From positions 1-20,331 of IMG/VR virus record IMGVR_UViG_3300027905_000036: a DNA stretch of 20,331 nt; one strand, 5' to 3'. Each line of letters starts with the position of its first letter. Within the stretch, counting starts at the first letter, position 1. A model generated the notes under the pieces. That model did not search any database. It was given only the letters and a program-made list of their open reading frames with translations, and had not been told where the DNA came from. This DNA comes from a virus. This document shows positions 19,485-20,331 of the stretch, in pieces. A program made the translations under genes and the position numbers.

Positions 19485-20018
19485 TCAGTACGTTTCGAAG
19501 ATCGCGTAGATGTAAGCGTTCACCGAGGTGGCGAAGGTCATCCGCACCCGCAGCGCGTCGCCGGACACCACTTCAGGCTCACGGCCGAGCGGCCACTGCT
19601 TGCAGTACGGGCCGACCGGGTTCAGGCACAGATCCTTCATTTTCGCCGCAGTGACCGTGCCCTCGGTGCCGGCACCGGTGGCGAACGCCGACAGGCCGGT
19701 GCCGAGATTCAGCGGCACACCCGTCGAGCCTGACGTGTTGGCCGGCGCGTTCGGGTCGTTGTGCGGCTGGACGTCCGCCACCGCGTAAGCCGCCGACATG
19801 CCGGTGCAGAACACGGTGCCCGTGTCAACCAGCTCGACCTCGCCGGGTGTCGCGTAGGAGTCGAGCGAGAAGCCCCACTCGACGATGCGGATCGTCACGC
19901 CCGGGGCCAGCTGCATCATGGTGCGGATCGCGGTGCCGGTCGGCTGCTTCACCGGGGCGGCGGTGGTGACCATCGCGCTGTTGTGCACGAGGTAGGTCTT
20001 CGCTGACACGCTGACCAC
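19485..20018 (-). CDS. Putative virion-associated protein of unknown family
   Basis: The protein has 177 residues from GTG at 20018; GTG at 20009 (VSAKTYLVHNS) is an alternative. Strand-rich sequence (TRTYLVHNS-like start; AIRTMMQLAPGVTIRIVEWG; EVELVDTGTVFCTGMSAAYA) is followed by a Pro/Asn-rich loop. The C-terminus, SGDALRVRMTFATSVNAYIY then AIFETY, reads as a closing strand pair. The phrase order of a response strand (RIVEWGFSLD), then a Thr/Gly-rich loop, then a YIYAIFE end recurs in phage structural proteins of high-GC hosts, from memory. The function is unknown. It lies between a partial beta protein and the repeat protein in a tight operon. Confidence 0.75.
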   Translation of the reverse strand: MVSVSAKTYLVHNSAMVTTAAPVKQPTGTAIRTMMQLAPGVTIRIVEWGFSLDSYATPGEVELVDTGTVFCTGMSAAYAVADVQPHNDPNAPANTSGSTGVPLNLGTGLSAFATGAGTEGTVTAAKMKDLCLNPVGPYCKQWPLGREPEVVSGDALRVRMTFATSVNAYIYAIFETY

Positions 20019-20025
20019 CCCCGGG

Positions 20026-20331
20026 TTAGTAGATGGCTGCCCGGTTCACGGCCTGCATCAGGGCCAGCGCCTGGGCGGGCGGCAGCAGGCCGAGCACGAC
20101 GATCGTCGCCGTCGCGGTCAGGATCGTCGCCGACACTGTCTGGGCGGATGTGCCGCCGGTCAGGTAGCCGACGGTGGTGTAGGTGTTGGCGCTGGTGTGC
20201 AGCTGGCCGATCTGGCTGAAGCCGTTGCCCAGGGTCGGCGCGCCGCCGCCGCTCGCGTTGTTGTAGATCGCGATGAGCATCTCGCCGGCCTGCTGCGGCG
20301 TGCCCGACGTAACTGACGGGCTGGTGCCGGA
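20026..20331 (-). CDS. Beta-rich putative structural protein (partial, 5' end outside window)
   Basis: The frame is open to the right edge, so the gene starts outside the window. An internal ATG at 20280 is probably not the start, because in-frame sequence before it (SVTSGTPQQAGEMLIAIYNN) is continuous with the domain. The 101 visible residues hold alternating strands: GEMLIAIYNNASGGGAPTLG, FSQIGQLHTSANTYTTVGYL, SAQTVSATILTATATIVVLG. It ends in a short helix (PPAQALALMQAVNRAA). This GD/GE-hydrophobic strand pattern is typical of the C-terminal part of phage beta-sandwich surface proteins. The next gene's GTG is 8 bases after its stop. Confidence 0.65.
   Translation of the reverse strand, partial: SGTSPSVTSGTPQQAGEMLIAIYNNASGGGAPTLGNGFSQIGQLHTSANTYTTVGYLTGGTSAQTVSATILTATATIVVLGLLPPAQALALMQAVNRAAIY

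Overview
The window is a late (structural) gene block of a tailed phage or prophage with a long non-contractile tail (siphovirus-like). The DNA is very GC-rich, many genes start with GTG, third codon positions are almost all G or C, and the proteins are rich in Ala, Gly, Thr and Arg. This points to a high-GC actinobacterial host. No host gene, integrase, attachment site, lysis gene, terminase or portal is visible. I therefore cannot say whether this is a free phage, a prophage or a metagenomic contig. The terminase and portal genes probably lie beyond the right edge.

Almost everything is on the minus strand and is transcribed from right to left. Reading in that direction, the right part (20331 to 15869) holds putative virion accessory proteins. 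These are a partial beta-type protein, a 177-residue protein, a 368-residue protein built of fifteen 18-residue units plus a short 10-residue Asp-Trp repeat, and a small Ig-like protein. They are followed by a tightly coupled string of very small genes, several with zinc-ribbon-like Cys pairs. The head module (15442 to 7767) follows: a MuF-type head morphogenesis protein with an N-terminal 2H-phosphoesterase-like domain, two small beta-type proteins, a small helical protein, a protease-scaffold fusion, the major capsid protein (MCP) with an Ig/FN3-like insertion, small head proteins, a connector and an extremely basic protein. The tail module (7763 to 1) holds a tail-terminator candidate, a small Pro-rich protein, the tail tube protein, tail assembly chaperones with a clear GGGAAAA minus-1 frameshift site, an HK97 gp10-like protein, an 1115-residue tape measure protein (TMP), and the start of a pectate-lyase-fold tailspike that runs off the left edge.

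Two islands on the plus strand (6891-7249 and 15508-15907) break this operon. Each carries two small genes, one of which encodes a predicted zinc-binding protein. Each overlaps the tail end of one late gene and diverges from the start of the next. They look like moron cassettes.

Regulatory structure is concentrated around the capsid gene. A 13-bp perfect hairpin follows it. An approximately 190-base leader precedes it and contains two interleaved perfect 11-bp inverted repeats plus a third hairpin near the ribosome site. The most novel-looking items are the 2H-MuF fusion, the 18-residue repeat protein, the interleaved repeats before the capsid gene, and the two antisense islands. All function calls rest on reading the sequence and on knowledge of families; no database search was run.
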